A stretch of DNA of 44,172 nt from Chromobacterium aquaticum (GTDB lineage: Bacteria; Pseudomonadota; Gammaproteobacteria; Burkholderiales; Chromobacteriaceae): the NCBI RefSeq assembly GCF_021129195.1, contig NZ_JAJOHW010000136.1:1-44172 (forward strand), in the 5' to 3' direction. This document shows positions 17,837 through 29,973 of this stretch, one piece after another. The notes under the pieces were generated by a model. The model saw only the letters and a list, made by a program, of their open reading frames with translations. It did no database searches and was not told the origin of the DNA. How positions within the stretch are numbered: the stretch's first letter is position 1; each line of letters opens with the position of its first letter. Both the position numbers and the translations under genes were made by a program.

Positions 17837-19714
17837 ATGCGCTCCTTGCGGGTCAAATTGATTGTATTCATCGCGGTGCTGCTGGTTTTGCTGGGCGCCA
17901 TTATCACGACGCTGGTCTATACCCAGATGCGCAATGAAATTGTCCAGGGCGTGGACAATGAGCTATCCAGCACCTCGCGCGGCTACGCCAACCTGGTCAA
18001 GGATTGGTATGGCAGCAAGGTCAAGGTGGTGATTGCCGGCAACCCGGTGGTGGGCACCCCGGAACCGATGCCGACGCTGGCGCGCCTGAGCCAGGCCGGC
18101 GGCTACGACATGACCTATATCGGCACCGCCGATCACAAGATGATACGTTCCGATTTCAAACCGCAGCCGGCGGGTTACGATCCGGTGGCGCGGCCCTGGT
18201 ATCAGCAGGCCCAGGCCAGCGGCAAGCCGGGCGTGTCCGATCCCTATGTCGACTTCGACACCAAGAAACTGGTGGTGACCTTTGTATCCCCGGTGTTCGA
18301 CGGCTCCACGCTGAAGGCGGTGGTGGGCGGCGACATCTTCATCGACGACCTGGTCAAGACCGTGTTGTCCGCCAAACTGCGCGGCAATGGCTACGCCTTC
18401 CTGGTGGACAAGAGTGGCAAGGTGATCGCCCACCCGGACACCACGCTGACGCTTAAGCCGCTGGCGGAAAAAGTGCCGGCGCTGACCGGCGAGAAGCTGG
18501 TGCAGCTGTCCACCAGCAGCGCGATGGAGGAGATCGAAGTCAACGGAGAAGCCAAGCTGGTGCAAGTGGATCCGGTGGAAGGCACCAACTGGCTGCTGGG
18601 GGTGATGATAGATAAGTCCGTGGTCAGCGAACCGCTGGAAAAGCTGCTGCTGACCGTGGTGGGTCTGGGGGCATTGTGCGTGGTGGTGCTGATCCCGGTG
18701 GCCAGCGTGATGCTGAGCAAGATGTTGGCCGGCCTGGGTCGCCTGCGTAACGCAATGCTGGAAATCTCCAAGGGCGAGGGCGACCTGACCCGCCGCATCG
18801 AAGTGCAGGGCCAGGATGAGATCGCCGAAACCGCGACCGCGTTCAACAGCTTCATCCAGCGTTTGCAAAGCATGTTCATCGCGGTGCGCACCGAGGCGGA
18901 AAACGTCACCAGCGGCGTGCAGAGCGTGGCCACCACGGTGGATCAGGTGGCGCGCGATTCACGGCAGATTTCCGACGTGTCCAGTTCCAACGCCGCGACG
19001 CTGGAAGAGATCACCGTCAGCATCTCCCATATCGCCGATGCCGCGCGCGAAGCGGATTCGCTGGTCAATCACACCGGCACCGTGTCCAGCGAAAGCGCCA
19101 ACGAAATGCAGCGCATCTCCCGCGAGATGAACAGCACGGTGGAAGCGGTGAAGGGCTTGTCCGGCATGTTGGTGTCGCTGGACCAGCGTTCGCAGCAGAT
19201 CAGCGGCATCACCAATGTGATCAAGGACATTGCCGATCAGACCAACCTGCTGGCCTTGAACGCGGCGATCGAGGCGGCGCGCGCCGGCGAGATGGGCCGC
19301 GGCTTCGCGGTGGTGGCGGACGAGGTGCGCAAGCTGGCCGAGCGCACCGGCCAGGCCACGGTGGAAATCTCCGGCATGGTCAGCACCATCCGCGAGGAAA
19401 CCAGCCAGGCGGTGACCAATATGCAGCGCACCGTCAGCTCGGTGGACGATGGCGTGGAGCTGACCGGCAGCGCGGTGCAGCGCATCGAGCAGATCCAGCT
19501 GGCGATGCAGGAAGTGATGGCCAAGATGAACGAGATCACCTTGTCCACCAGCGAACAGCACAAGGCCACCACCGTGATCGCGCAGAGCACCGAGCAGATC
19601 AACGGCCGCATCGTCGACAGCGACGGCGCGCTGCAGACCGTGCACGACACCTTGAACGATCTGGCGCAGACGGCGAAGGATATGCGACAGCTGTTCTCCA
19701 GCTTCCGCGTTTAA
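17837..19714 (+). CDS. Methyl-accepting chemotaxis protein with dCache amino-acid sensor
   Basis: The 625-residue protein has TM1 (about 8-28), a periplasmic double Cache domain (about 35-265), TM2 (about 271-295), HAMP (about 296-350) and a cytoplasmic signalling domain with the [19 protein letters not shown] hairpin tip. The membrane-distal Cache module carries the amino-acid-binding set Tyr114, Arg119, Trp121, Tyr122, Tyr137, Asp139 and Asp166, spaced as in known amino-acid chemoreceptors of the PctA type. The ATG at 17837 has GGAGG 6 bp upstream. It lies next to amino-acid catabolic genes, which fits attraction to amino acids; ligand assignment is inference. Confidence 0.93.
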   Translation: MRSLRVKLIVFIAVLLVLLGAIITTLVYTQMRNEIVQGVDNELSSTSRGYANLVKDWYGSKVKVVIAGNPVVGTPEPMPTLARLSQAGGYDMTYIGTADHKMIRSDFKPQPAGYDPVARPWYQQAQASGKPGVSDPYVDFDTKKLVVTFVSPVFDGSTLKAVVGGDIFIDDLVKTVLSAKLRGNGYAFLVDKSGKVIAHPDTTLTLKPLAEKVPALTGEKLVQLSTSSAMEEIEVNGEAKLVQVDPVEGTNWLLGVMIDKSVVSEPLEKLLLTVVGLGALCVVVLIPVASVMLSKMLAGLGRLRNAMLEISKGEGDLTRRIEVQGQDEIAETATAFNSFIQRLQSMFIAVRTEAENVTSGVQSVATTVDQVARDSRQISDVSSSNAATLEEITVSISHIADAAREADSLVNHTGTVSSESANEMQRISREMNSTVEAVKGLSGMLVSLDQRSQQISGITNVIKDIADQTNLLALNAAIEAARAGEMGRGFAVVADEVRKLAERTGQATVEISGMVSTIREETSQAVTNMQRTVSSVDDGVELTGSAVQRIEQIQLAMQEVMAKMNEITLSTSEQHKATTVIAQSTEQINGRIVDSDGALQTVHDTLNDLAQTAKDMRQLFSSFRV

Positions 19715-19736
19715 GCGAGCTGACACGACACAGGAA

Positions 19737-19760
19737 ACCCGGCTGCGGCCGGGTTTTTTC
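19737..19760 (+). terminator. Intrinsic terminator after the dCache chemoreceptor
   Basis: ACCCGGC (19737-19743) pairs with GCCGGGT (19748-19754) and is followed by six T. It lies 23 bp after the chemoreceptor stop. Confidence 0.9.
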
Positions 19761-19898
19761 ATGGCTGGCGGCGGTAACCGTATTGGTGTTTTCGCCGATA
19801 CGGGATGCTGAAAAACAGCACAAACTGTACCTGTAATTGTATTGGTCGCGCGGCTAGATTAGTTGTCATCATTCGGCAGAAAGCCAGGGGAGACAACG

Positions 19899-21215
<1,317 letters not shown>

Positions 21216-21256
21216 GCGCGGCGCCGAACACTCAACCCATACCCATCGGAACTAGC

Positions 21257-22744
21257 ATGCAGAACATTCCTCATTACATCGGCGGCGAGCGCTGCGAAGG
21301 CCAGAGCGGCCGCTTTGGCGATGTCTACAACCCAGCGCTGGGCCGTGTCGCCGCCCGCGTGCCGCTGGCGGGCCCGGACGAGGTGCAGGCCGCGGTGGCG
21401 GCGGCGCGCAAGGCCTTTCCGGCCTGGGCGGAAACCTCGCCGCTGAAGCGGGCGCGGGTGATGTTCAAGTTCAAGGAACTGCTGGAGCAGAACCAGCAGC
21501 GCTTGGCGGCGCTGATTTCCAGCGAGCACGGCAAGGTGGTGTCCGACGCCATTGGCGAAGTCACTCGTGGGCTGGAGGTGGTGGAATTCGCCTGCGGCAT
21601 TCCGCAGTTGCTGAAGGGCGAGTTCACCGAACAGGTGGGCGGCGGCATCGACAGCCATTCCATGCGTCAGCCGCTGGGCGTGGTGGCCGGCATCACTCCG
21701 TTCAACTTCCCGGCCATGGTGCCGCTGTGGATGTTCCCGGTGGCGCTGGCCTGCGGCAACTGCTTCATCCTCAAGCCGTCGGAGCGTGACCCCTCCGCCG
21801 CGCTGCTGCTGGCTGAACTGCTGCAGCAGGCCGGCTTGCCGGCCGGCGTATTCAATGTGGTGCACGGCGACAAGCAGGCGGTGGACGCCTTGCTCACCCA
21901 TCCCGACATCGCCGCGCTCAGCTTCGTCGGCTCCACGCCGATTGCCCAGTACATCTATGAAACCGGCGCGCGCCACGGCAAGCGGGTGCAGGCGCTGGGC
22001 GGCGCCAAGAACCACCTGGTGGTGATGCCGGACGCGGACCTGGACGGCGCGGTGGAAGCGCTGATCGGCGCCGCCTACGGTTCGGCCGGCGAGCGCTGCA
22101 TGGCGATCTCGGTGGTGCTGGCGGTGGGTGATATCGGCGATGAACTGGTGGCGCGGCTGGCCGAGCGCGCGCGCAATCTGAAGATAGGCGTGGGCGACGA
22201 CGCGGTGGCGGAAATGGGGCCGCTGGTGACGCGCCAGCATCTGGACAAGGTGACGGGCTATGTCGCACAGGGCGTGGCCGAAGGCGCGCGGCTGGTGGTG
22301 GATGGTCGCGGCTACAGCCATCCCGGCCACGAGGACGGCTTTTTCCTTGGCGGCTGCCTGTTCGACCACGTGACGCCGGAGATGACCATCTACAAGGAGG
22401 AAATCTTCGGGCCGGTGCTGGCGGTGGTGCGGGTGCCGGACTTCGACAGCGCGGTGAGCCTGATCAATGCCCACCCCTTCGCCAACGGCACCAGCATCTT
22501 CACTCGCTCCGGCGGCGCCGCGCGCGAATTCAGCCACCGCATCCAGGTGGGCATGGTGGGCATCAATGTGCCGATTCCGGTGCCGATGGCCTTCCACAGC
22601 TTTGGCGGCTGGAAGGCCTCGCTGTTCGGCGATCACCATATGCATGGTCCGGAGGGCGTGCGCTTCTATACCCGGATGAAGACGGTGACCAGCCGCTGGC
22701 CGGCCAAGATGACCGCCGAGTTCGTGATGCCGACGATGAAGTGA
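21257..22744 (+). CDS. mmsA: CoA-acylating (methyl)malonate semialdehyde dehydrogenase
   Basis: The 495-residue ALDH-superfamily enzyme oxidises malonate or methylmalonate semialdehyde to acetyl- or propionyl-CoA with NAD and CoA. It has catalytic Cys281 (in [11 protein letters not shown]) and [12 protein letters not shown]. In place of the ELGGK base motif of hydrolytic ALDHs it reads LGGAKNH, typical of the CoA-dependent subfamily. Paired with the upstream aminotransferase it makes a two-step beta-alanine route (bauA-bauC arrangement). A GNRA-loop terminator follows at 22797. Confidence 0.9.
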   Translation: MQNIPHYIGGERCEGQSGRFGDVYNPALGRVAARVPLAGPDEVQAAVAAARKAFPAWAETSPLKRARVMFKFKELLEQNQQRLAALISSEHGKVVSDAIGEVTRGLEVVEFACGIPQLLKGEFTEQVGGGIDSHSMRQPLGVVAGITPFNFPAMVPLWMFPVALACGNCFILKPSERDPSAALLLAELLQQAGLPAGVFNVVHGDKQAVDALLTHPDIAALSFVGSTPIAQYIYETGARHGKRVQALGGAKNHLVVMPDADLDGAVEALIGAAYGSAGERCMAISVVLAVGDIGDELVARLAERARNLKIGVGDDAVAEMGPLVTRQHLDKVTGYVAQGVAEGARLVVDGRGYSHPGHEDGFFLGGCLFDHVTPEMTIYKEEIFGPVLAVVRVPDFDSAVSLINAHPFANGTSIFTRSGGAAREFSHRIQVGMVGINVPIPVPMAFHSFGGWKASLFGDHHMHGPEGVRFYTRMKTVTSRWPAKMTAEFVMPTMK

Positions 22745-22796
22745 GGCGTGTGGAATGACGACCCTGGACGCGGGTATGACCGCTTGCGTTCAGTCT

Positions 22797-22823
22797 GGCC
22801 CGGAGCGATCCGGGCCTTTTTTA
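22797..22823 (+). terminator. Intrinsic terminator after mmsA
   Basis: GGCCCGGA (22797-22804) pairs perfectly with TCCGGGCC (22809-22816), with a GCGA tetraloop, and is followed by six T. It ends the aminotransferase-dehydrogenase operon. Confidence 0.93.
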
Positions 22824-22929
22824 TATGCTGTTGATATTTTTTGTTGAAATGCCTCAAACTAGGACTAATCGCGCAAAAAGAGCGATCAGCGCTGTCTAGA
22901 ATAAGTGAACAAGGTGTGGGGAGATGGAA

Positions 22930-24567
22930 ATGAACAAAACAACAATGAGCCTGCGCGGCCGTCTGCTGCTGCTGTTGGTGGCGATGGCCTTGCTGGTGGC
23001 GGCGATAGGCGTGCTGTCGGTGATGCGCGAGCGCGACACCATGCTGCAGGACCGCAAGGACAAGACGCGCAATCTGGTGGAGTCGGCGGCGGCGCTGGTG
23101 GTGTCCTACGAAAAGATGGCGGCGGACGGTAAGATGAGCGAGCCGCAAGCCAAGCAGCAGGCCGCGGCGGCGCTCAACAGCATGCGCTACGACCAGCGCG
23201 AGTATTTCTTCGCCTTCGACAAGAGCCTGACCTATGTCGCCCACGGCGTGAAGCCTGCCTTGATCGGCAAGAACCTGCACGGGGTCAAGGAAGGCAGCGG
23301 CCAGGACATGGGTCAGCTGTTCGATCAGGCCTTGAGCAGCGGCGGCGGCAAGGGCTATGCCAGCTACGTGTGGGACAAGCCGGGCTTCGACGCGCCGCAG
23401 CCCAAGATTTCCTATTTGATGACTTCGCCCGGCTGGGGCTGGGTGTTGGGCACCGGCATCTATCTGGATGATGTGGCCGCCGCCTATCACAAATCGCTGT
23501 TCAACCTGGCGCTGGAGGTCGGCGTGATCCTGCTGCTGCTGGCCGGCCTGGGCGGCTACATCATGCGCAGCGTGCTGGGCCAGTTGGGCGGCGAGCCGGC
23601 GGTCACCGTGGACATCGTCAAACGCATCGCCGCCGGGCAACTGGACATGGCGGTGCCGGTGAAAACCGGCGATCAGGACAGCTTGCTGGCCAATGTGGCC
23701 GGCATGCAGGCACAGCTGCGGCAGCTGGTGGGAGAAATCGCCGCCGCGGCCAATCGGGTGTCTGAAATGAGCGACGACGTCAGCGGTCATGCCGCCGCCG
23801 TTGCCAGCGGTTCCGAGCAGCAAAGCGAGGCGGCCACCTCGATGGCGGCCTCGATAGAGGAGCTGACCGTCAGCATCAACCATATTTCCGACCGCGCCCA
23901 GGACGCCCGCAGCCTGTCCGAGCAGTCCGGCGAATCGTCGCAGCAGGGCAGCGAGGTGATCTCGCGAGCGGTGGCGGAAATGCGCCGCATCAATGAATCG
24001 GTGGAATTGGCGGCCGGCACCATCAATGAACTGGTGGACAAGGCGCAGGTGATCTCCGGCATCATGCAGGTGATCAAGGACATCGCCGATCAGACCAATC
24101 TCCTGGCCTTGAACGCGGCGATCGAGGCGGCGCGCGCCGGTGAGCAGGGCCGTGGCTTCGCGGTGGTGGCGGACGAGGTGCGCAAGCTGTCCGAGCGCAC
24201 CGCCCAGGCCACCGAGGAGATCGCCGGCATGATCGCCGAGATCCAGCAAAGCTCCACCCAGTCGCACGGCTCGATGGAAGAAGCGGTGCGGCGTGCCAAG
24301 AACGGCCTGGAACTGGCCGAGCAGGGCGGCGCGGCGGTGGGCGAAATCAGCCACAGCGCCAGCGGCGTGCTGGGCGTGGTCAACGATATTTCCCACGCGC
24401 TGAAGGAGCAGGGCACCGCCAGCCAGGACATCGCCCAGTACGTCGAGCAAATCGCGATGAGCTCCAGCAAGAACGCGCAGGCGGCGTCCACCGCCTCGGC
24501 GGCGCTGGTGGACATGCGCCAGCTGGCCGGCAATCTGCGCGGGCTGGTGTCGCGCTTCCGCTGTTGA
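22930..24567 (+). CDS. Methyl-accepting chemotaxis protein with sCache_2 sensor
   Basis: The 545-residue chemoreceptor has TM1 (about 9-30), a single Cache type 2 periplasmic domain (about 35-183; [42 protein letters not shown]), TM2 (about 189-212), HAMP and a signalling domain with [19 protein letters not shown]. sCache_2 domains often bind small carboxylates such as acetate or propionate, but ligands vary. The ATG at 22930 is preferred to 22924 because GGGGAG lies 6 bp upstream of it. The gene is convergent with kynA; a GC-rich hairpin (24571-24594) lies between their stops. Confidence 0.92.
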   Translation: MNKTTMSLRGRLLLLLVAMALLVAAIGVLSVMRERDTMLQDRKDKTRNLVESAAALVVSYEKMAADGKMSEPQAKQQAAAALNSMRYDQREYFFAFDKSLTYVAHGVKPALIGKNLHGVKEGSGQDMGQLFDQALSSGGGKGYASYVWDKPGFDAPQPKISYLMTSPGWGWVLGTGIYLDDVAAAYHKSLFNLALEVGVILLLLAGLGGYIMRSVLGQLGGEPAVTVDIVKRIAAGQLDMAVPVKTGDQDSLLANVAGMQAQLRQLVGEIAAAANRVSEMSDDVSGHAAAVASGSEQQSEAATSMAASIEELTVSINHISDRAQDARSLSEQSGESSQQGSEVISRAVAEMRRINESVELAAGTINELVDKAQVISGIMQVIKDIADQTNLLALNAAIEAARAGEQGRGFAVVADEVRKLSERTAQATEEIAGMIAEIQQSSTQSHGSMEEAVRRAKNGLELAEQGGAAVGEISHSASGVLGVVNDISHALKEQGTASQDIAQYVEQIAMSSSKNAQAASTASAALVDMRQLAGNLRGLVSRFRC

Positions 24568-24600
24568 GCCGGCGGCGCGGGGGCCCGTGCCGCCGCCGCG

Positions 24601-25443
24601 TCAGCGGCCGATTTCTGTACGCACGTCCAGCAACTCCGGGAAGAAAGTCAGCTCCAGCGCCTGCTTGAGGAAACGCACGCCGCTGGAGCCGCCGGTGCCT
24701 TGCTTGAAGCCGATGACCCGTTCTACGGTTTTCATATGGCGGAAGCGCCACAGGTGGAAGTATTCCTCCACGTCCACCAGCTTTTCCGCCATCTCATAGG
24801 CTTCCCAGTGCTGCTGGGGCTGATCGTAGATCAGCTTGAACAGCGGGATCAGCTCCGGATTGCGCTGATAGGGCTGCGACCAGTCGCGCTCCAGGCTGGA
24901 GGCCGGCACCGGCAGGCCGCGCCGCGCCAGGTGGCGCAGGAATTCATCGTACAAGCTGGGCGCTTCCAGGATGGCTTGCAGCGAGGCGTGTTTGTCCGCC
25001 TCGTGGGCGAACACATTGAGCATCGCCTGGTTCTTGTTGCCCAGCAGGAATTCGATGGAGCGGTATTGATGCGATTGGAAGCCGGAGGAGTTGCCCAGCA
25101 CATCGCGGAACTCCATGTATTCCGACGGCGTCAGCGTCTCCAATACCGCCCATTGTTCGAACAGCAGGCGCTGGATCTGCTTGACCCGCGCCAGGCATTT
25201 GAAGCTGGGGCCCAGCGTATCCTGCTGGACGAAACGCACCGCGGCCTGCAGCTCATGCAGCATCAGCTTCATCCACAGTTCGGAGGTCTGATGCTGGATC
25301 ACGAACAGCAGCTCGTCGTGGTGCGGCGGATCGGACAGCGGTTTCTGACAGGCCAGCAGCTGGTCCAGGCATAGATAACCGCCGTAGCTCATGCGCTCGG
25401 AAAAGTTGGTGACGATCCCGGCTTCCAGTTTTCTCTCGTTCAT
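24601..25443 (-). CDS. kynA: Tryptophan 2,3-dioxygenase
   Basis: The heme enzyme opens the indole ring of L-tryptophan to N-formylkynurenine, the first step of the kynurenine pathway. The 280-residue product has [10 protein letters not shown] (His51, the distal histidine), [11 protein letters not shown] (His236, the heme ligand) and [12 protein letters not shown], which binds substrate. Length is normal for bacterial TDO. The ATG at 25443 has AAGGGAA about 6 bp upstream; longer in-frame extensions lack a site. No kynU or kynB lies in the window, so later pathway steps are elsewhere. Confidence 0.96.
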   Translation of the reverse strand: MNERKLEAGIVTNFSERMSYGGYLCLDQLLACQKPLSDPPHHDELLFVIQHQTSELWMKLMLHELQAAVRFVQQDTLGPSFKCLARVKQIQRLLFEQWAVLETLTPSEYMEFRDVLGNSSGFQSHQYRSIEFLLGNKNQAMLNVFAHEADKHASLQAILEAPSLYDEFLRHLARRGLPVPASSLERDWSQPYQRNPELIPLFKLIYDQPQQHWEAYEMAEKLVDVEEYFHLWRFRHMKTVERVIGFKQGTGGSSGVRFLKQALELTFFPELLDVRTEIGR

Positions 25444-25546
25444 CTTGATTCCCTTGTAGAGGCGGCGCGGCGTTTCTTGGTGTGATTTCGGCGCAGGGCC
25501 GGTTCGCGTCGCCGGCGAGTGATGATCGGGAATCCGGGGCCGAATG

Positions 25547-25586
25547 TCAAAACGCGCGATGTTCGGGAGTGGAAACATCGCGCGTT
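25547..25586 (-). terminator. Intrinsic terminator downstream of lnt
   Basis: A perfect 13-bp stem (AACGCGCGATGTT at 25551-25563 with AACATCGCGCGTT at 25574-25586) has a 10-nt loop. On the minus strand it ends in a short T run. It probably ends the phoH-ybeY-corC-lnt transcript before kynA. Confidence 0.7.
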
Positions 25587-25608
25587 CGCTGGGTGGAGCC
25601 GGCAACGC

Positions 25609-27093
25609 TCAAGGACGGTGCTTGCGCCCCAGCAACATGGCCAGCAGCAGCAGCGCCGCGCAGCCTATCAAGACCGGCGCGTTGCCGTGCCGCATATAGG
25701 GGGTCAGCCCCTGGCGGCCCTGGGCGAAGCCTTGCAACACCTGGCGGGTATAGGGTGCCGCCACCGAGGCGATCTCGCCGTCCGGGCGGATGATGGCGGT
25801 CATGCCGTTATTGGTGGCGCGCAGCATGTAGCGTCCATTTTCCAGCGCCCGCGTTTGCGACAACTGCAAGTGTTGGCTCATCGCCACGCTCTTGCCGAAC
25901 CAGGCCAGGTTGCTGACGTTGGCCATGATGCTGGCCTGGGCCGCCGGGCCTATCAGCTCCTCGCCGAAGCTGTCCTCGTAGCAGACGTTGAAGGCGATCT
26001 TCTCGCCGGCCAGCGGCAGCGGCGGCTGGTTGGCGCCGCCGCTGCTGAAGCCGGACATCGGCATATTCATGAACTGGTAAATCCAGCCTATCAGCCCCGG
26101 CACCGGGATGAATTCGCCAAACGGCACCAGGTGGTCCTTGGCGAAATAGGGCCGGCCCGGCGTGGTCAGCGCCACCACCGCGTTCAGATAACCGCGGCCG
26201 TCGTTGGTGCGGCGCGGCACCCCGGTGGCCAGCGCCATGCCGGCGCGCTGGGCCTGGCCCTCCATCATGCTCAGGTAGCCGGAGGGCAGGTCGTCCAGGA
26301 ACAGCGGCAGCGCGGTTTCCGGCAGCAGCATCAGGTCGGCGCGGGTGGTGGCCACTTGCTGGTAATACACGCGCAGCGATTCTTCCAGGTTTTCCGGCGA
26401 CCATTTCAGCTCCTGGGCGATATTGCCTTGCGCCAGCGCCACGCTGATGGGCTTGCCCAGCGGCTGGGTCCATTCGATGCTCTTCAGCCCTTGGCCGTTG
26501 CCCCATACCGCCAGCGCGGCGAGCAGCAAGCCGGCGCGCAGCCGCCAGGAACTGTGCACCATCAGCGCCAGCGCGCCGGCGGACAGCGCCACCAGATAGC
26601 TGATCAGATGGACGCCGCCCAGCGGCGCGTAGCCGGCCAGCGGGCTTTCGGTGATTTGCGAGTAGCCGGCGGCGGCCCAGGGGAAGCCGGTCAACACCCA
26701 GCCGCGCAGCCATTCGCCCAGCTCCCACAGCGCGGGGAAGGCCAGCAGCCAGCGCTGCCACGGCTTGGCGCTGACGCGCGCGCTCAGCCACATCGCCAGG
26801 CCGGGATAGAGCGCCAGATAGGCCGGCAGCAGCAGCACCAGCGGCAAGGCGATCCAGACCGGCAGTCCGGCCACATCGTGCAGGCTGTTGTAGATCCAGT
26901 TGAAATTGCTGGTGTAGGCGGCCAGGCCCCAGACATAGCCGATCCAGAACGCGCGCTGCGGGTGACGCTGGGTCAGGTCCGCCAGCGCCGCCAGCGACAG
27001 CGGCATGATCCAGAACAGCCGGTAAGGGGCGAAGGCGAACAGTGTGAGGCTGCCAGCCAAGGCGGCTGCCAGCAGGACCAATAAAGTGCGCAT
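25609..27093 (-). CDS. lnt: Apolipoprotein N-acyltransferase
   Basis: This inner-membrane enzyme adds the third acyl chain to the N-terminal cysteine of lipoproteins. The 494-residue protein has about six N-terminal membrane spans and a periplasmic nitrilase domain with the catalytic triad Glu259 (LLPETALP), Lys319 (FAKDHLVPFGEF) and Cys371 (FNVCYEDSFG), and a last C-terminal span. The ATG at 27093 gives a typical membrane start; no start has a clear ribosome site, and ATGs at 27102 or 27162 would add 3 or 23 residues. It is last in the phoH-ybeY-corC-lnt set. Confidence 0.95.
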   Translation of the reverse strand: MRTLLVLLAAALAGSLTLFAFAPYRLFWIMPLSLAALADLTQRHPQRAFWIGYVWGLAAYTSNFNWIYNSLHDVAGLPVWIALPLVLLLPAYLALYPGLAMWLSARVSAKPWQRWLLAFPALWELGEWLRGWVLTGFPWAAAGYSQITESPLAGYAPLGGVHLISYLVALSAGALALMVHSSWRLRAGLLLAALAVWGNGQGLKSIEWTQPLGKPISVALAQGNIAQELKWSPENLEESLRVYYQQVATTRADLMLLPETALPLFLDDLPSGYLSMMEGQAQRAGMALATGVPRRTNDGRGYLNAVVALTTPGRPYFAKDHLVPFGEFIPVPGLIGWIYQFMNMPMSGFSSGGANQPPLPLAGEKIAFNVCYEDSFGEELIGPAAQASIMANVSNLAWFGKSVAMSQHLQLSQTRALENGRYMLRATNNGMTAIIRPDGEIASVAAPYTRQVLQGFAQGRQGLTPYMRHGNAPVLIGCAALLLLAMLLGRKHRP

Positions 27094-27224
27094 GGTAGGC
27101 ATCAGGCGAAGCCGGCCAGCAAGCGCTGGCCGACGGATTATCGAATGGCTGATATTCATCATAGGAACTCGCGGGCGGAGGCAACAGCCGCGATCGCGAC
27201 GCGAGTCCGGATGAGGATGGCGGA

Positions 27225-28076
27225 TTACACGGTGGAGGTTTCCCCGTCCTGTATCCGCTCCACCAGCAAGGTATCGACGCGGCGGTTGTCGGCGCGCAAC
27301 ACGGTGAAGCGCAGGCCGGCGGCTTCCACCGCTTCGCCGCGCTTGGGCAGGTGGCCGGTCAGCGAGATCACCAGGCCGCCGACGGTGTCGACATCGTCGT
27401 CTTCGAAATCGGTTTCAAAGTAATGGTTGAAGTCCTCGATCTCGGTCAGCGCCTTGACCCGGTAGCGCTGATGGCCGCGCACCGGCAGGATGTCTTCCTC
27501 GTCGTCCTCGGTGTCGTATTCGTCCTCGATGTCGCCGACGATCTGCTCGATCACGTCCTCGATGGTCACCAGGCCGGACACGCCGCCGTATTCGTCCACC
27601 ACCACCGCCATGTGGTTGTGAGTGGCGCGGAAATCGCGCAGCAGCACATTCAGCGGCTTGGATTCCGGCACGAACACCGCCGGGCGCAGCACCGCCTTCA
27701 AGTCGAAGCTGGCCGGCGCGTGGAAATAGCGCAACAGTTCCTTGGCCAACAGAATGCCCAGCACGTCGTCCTTGCTGTCGCCTATCACCGGAAAACGCGA
27801 GTGTCCGGAATCGATCACCATAGGCAGGAAGCGGGTGATCGGATCGTCGCAGCTGATCACGTTCATCTGGCTGCGCGGAATCATCACGTCGCGCACGGTC
27901 AGCTCGCTGACTTCCAGCACGCCCTCGATCATGCCGAGCGCTTCCGCGTCCAGCAGATTGCGCTCGAAGGCGTTGTGCAAGAGTTCGATCAACTCTTCGC
28001 GATCTTCCGGCTCGCGCAGCAACATGGTGGACAGGCGTTCCAGCCAAGTCGGCCGCGGTTTACTGGGGTCTTCCAT
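27225..28076 (-). CDS. corC: CBS-domain protein CorC/YbeX
   Basis: The 283-residue cytosolic protein has two CBS domains (about 60-190; VRDVMIPRSQMNVIS, DEYGGVSGLVTIEDVIEQIV) and a C-terminal CorC_HlyC transporter-associated domain (about 205-278). It is linked to Mg/Co efflux and, as YbeX, to ribosome maturation. A strongly acidic linker (DEYDTEDDEEDI) separates the two parts. It begins 3 bp after ybeY, in the conserved ybeZ-ybeY-ybeX-lnt order. Confidence 0.93.
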   Translation of the reverse strand: MEDPSKPRPTWLERLSTMLLREPEDREELIELLHNAFERNLLDAEALGMIEGVLEVSELTVRDVMIPRSQMNVISCDDPITRFLPMVIDSGHSRFPVIGDSKDDVLGILLAKELLRYFHAPASFDLKAVLRPAVFVPESKPLNVLLRDFRATHNHMAVVVDEYGGVSGLVTIEDVIEQIVGDIEDEYDTEDDEEDILPVRGHQRYRVKALTEIEDFNHYFETDFEDDDVDTVGGLVISLTGHLPKRGEAVEAAGLRFTVLRADNRRVDTLLVERIQDGETSTV

Positions 28077-28079
28077 TTC

Positions 28080-28586
28080 TTAGAACTGCTCCTCTCGATA
28101 CGGGTCGGGATATCCTAGCCTCTGCATGATGACGGTTTCAAGCGCCTCCATGGTTTCGGCTTCGTCGTCTTGCTCATGGTCAAAGCCCTGCAGGTGCAGC
28201 ATGCCGTGCACCAACAGGTGGGCGTAATGCGCTTGCAGCGGCTTGTTTTGCTCGGCGGCCTCTTTTTCCACCACCGGCGCGCACAGCACCAGATCGCCGA
28301 TCAGCGGCAGGCCCGGCACCGGCTCGCCCTCGTTGAGCGCGAAGCTCAGCACATTGGTGGCGTAGTCCTTGCCGCGGTAGTCATGGTTCAATTGGCGGCC
28401 TTCGTCGGCATCCACGATCAGGATGCTGACCTGGGCCTGCTTGACGCCGGCCTGCAGCGCCGCCTGGCTCCAGCGGCGCAGATCGGCCGGCCGCGGCAGC
28501 ACGGCGGTCTGGCTGCGCACCTCCAGGCTCAGTTCCAGGCGCGCGGCCAGCCGCGCCAGCAGCGGGTTACGCTTGGCTCTTTTCAT
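28080..28586 (-). CDS. ybeY: Endoribonuclease / 16S rRNA maturation factor YbeY
   Basis: The 168-residue product has the [11 protein letters not shown] motif (His127, His131, His137 bind one metal ion) and [16 protein letters not shown] upstream. YbeY takes part in 16S rRNA 3'-end processing and ribosome quality control. The first 20 bases overlap the end of phoH, implying coupled translation. Length is normal. Confidence 0.95.
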   Translation of the reverse strand: MKRAKRNPLLARLAARLELSLEVRSQTAVLPRPADLRRWSQAALQAGVKQAQVSILIVDADEGRQLNHDYRGKDYATNVLSFALNEGEPVPGLPLIGDLVLCAPVVEKEAAEQNKPLQAHYAHLLVHGMLHLQGFDHEQDDEAETMEALETVIMQRLGYPDPYREEQF

Positions 28587-29553
28587 CTTGCTTGCTTTGA
28601 TATTGGTCGTAGGCGTCGACGATTTTCTGCACCAGCGGATGGCGCACCACGTCGTCGCTCTGGAAATGATGGAAATGAATGCCGCGCACCGTGCCCAGGA
28701 TGCGCTCCACCTCGACCAGGCCGCTCTTCTGATGGCGGGCCAGGTCGATCTGGGTCACGTCGCCGGTGATCACCGCCCTGGAGCCGAAGCCGATGCGGGT
28801 CAGGAACATCTTCATCTGTTCCGGTGTGGTGTTCTGCGCCTCATCCAGAATGATGAAGGCGTTGTTCAGCGTGCGGCCGCGCATATAGGCCAGCGGCGCG
28901 ATCTCGATCAGGTTCTTCTCGAACAGCCGGGTCACGCGGTCGAAGCCCATCAGATCGTACAGCGCGTCGTACAGCGGCCGCAGATAGGGGTCGACCTTCT
29001 GCGCCAGGTCGCCGGGCAGGAAGCCCAGCTTCTCGCCGGCTTCCACCGCCGGGCGCACCAGCACGATGCGCTTGACCGCGTCGCGCTCCATCGCGTCCAC
29101 CGCGCAGCCCACCGCCAGATAGGTCTTGCCGGTGCCGGCCGGGCCGATGCCGAAGGTGATGTCGTGCTGCTGGATGGCCTTGATGTAGCGGCTTTGACGC
29201 GGGGTGCGGCCGCGCAGATCTCCGCGGCGGGTCACCAGCACCGGCACGTCTTCGTCGTCGGCTGCGGTCTCGACGCCATTGGCCGCGTGGCGGCGCAGCT
29301 CCACCAGGCACAGTTGCACGTCGTCTATCGACAGCTCCTGCTTTTCCGCCAGCAGGTAGAGCCGGGTCAGCGCTTCCACCGCGGCCTTGGCCTGCTCGCC
29401 CTGCACGCGGAAGCTTTCGCCGCGGCGCTGCACCGTCACGTCCAGGCCGGTTTCGATCTGTTTCAGGTTTTCGTCCAGCGGGCCGCACAGGCGGGCCAGC
29501 CGTTCATTGTCTACGGGATTGAAGCTTAGCGGTTCGGAATGCGAGGTCGTCAT
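28567..29553 (-). CDS. ybeZ: PhoH-like ATPase (YbeZ)
   Basis: The 328-residue P-loop protein has Walker A GPAGTGKT (137-144) and Walker [10 protein letters not shown] (about 231-239), with [20 protein letters not shown] between. The family has helicase-like folds and partners YbeY; its exact role in RNA metabolism is not settled. The N-terminal 100 residues hold a small KH-like or adaptor region, as usual in YbeZ. It heads the ybeY-corC-lnt set and lies 49 bp after the YciI-like gene. Confidence 0.94.
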   Translation of the reverse strand: MTTSHSEPLSFNPVDNERLARLCGPLDENLKQIETGLDVTVQRRGESFRVQGEQAKAAVEALTRLYLLAEKQELSIDDVQLCLVELRRHAANGVETAADDEDVPVLVTRRGDLRGRTPRQSRYIKAIQQHDITFGIGPAGTGKTYLAVGCAVDAMERDAVKRIVLVRPAVEAGEKLGFLPGDLAQKVDPYLRPLYDALYDLMGFDRVTRLFEKNLIEIAPLAYMRGRTLNNAFIILDEAQNTTPEQMKMFLTRIGFGSRAVITGDVTQIDLARHQKSGLVEVERILGTVRGIHFHHFQSDDVVRHPLVQKIVDAYDQYQSKQDEKSQA

Positions 29554-29602
29554 GCGGCTTGTATGGTCTGGAGCGTGGCTGGTGTTAAGGCTGCGGCGAG
29601 CA

Positions 29603-29890
29603 TCAAATGTTCCGCAGGCAATCCAGTTCCGGCGCGGTCATGCTTGCGTGGAACTCGGTGATTTCGTAGCGGGCGACATTGGCGACGGCGAAGGGGTCGC
29701 GCGCCAGCAGCGCTTCCAGCTCGGCGCGTTCGCCGCGGGCCAGGATCACGCCGCCGGTGCGCGGCGATTTGCGGCCGGAGGCCAGCAGCAGGCCGGCGGC
29801 ATAGCCTTGCTGCAGCCAGACAATATGCTGGTCCAGCAAGGCGTCGATATCGGACAGCGGGGCGGTGTAGCTCAGCGAAACGATGAACAT
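29603..29890 (-). CDS. YciI-like protein
   Basis: The 95-residue ferredoxin-like fold protein has the YciI pattern: MFIVSLSYTAPLSDIDALLD, then GLLLASGRKSPRTGGVIL and DPFAVANVARYEITEF. The His and Asp residues proposed as an active site are His22 and Asp75-type positions near DPF. Its activity is unknown; one family branch cleaves chlorinated cis,cis-muconate derivatives. It sits between miaB and the phoH homologue, which are usually adjacent. Confidence 0.85.
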   Translation of the reverse strand: MFIVSLSYTAPLSDIDALLDQHIVWLQQGYAAGLLLASGRKSPRTGGVILARGERAELEALLARDPFAVANVARYEITEFHASMTAPELDCLRNI

Positions 29891-29973
29891 GGCGGCTCAG
29901 TGGGGATGAAAAGCTTCAAGCATACGCCCGCCGGCGGCGACGGGCGCAAAAAAATGGCGGGCGGGCGTCATGC

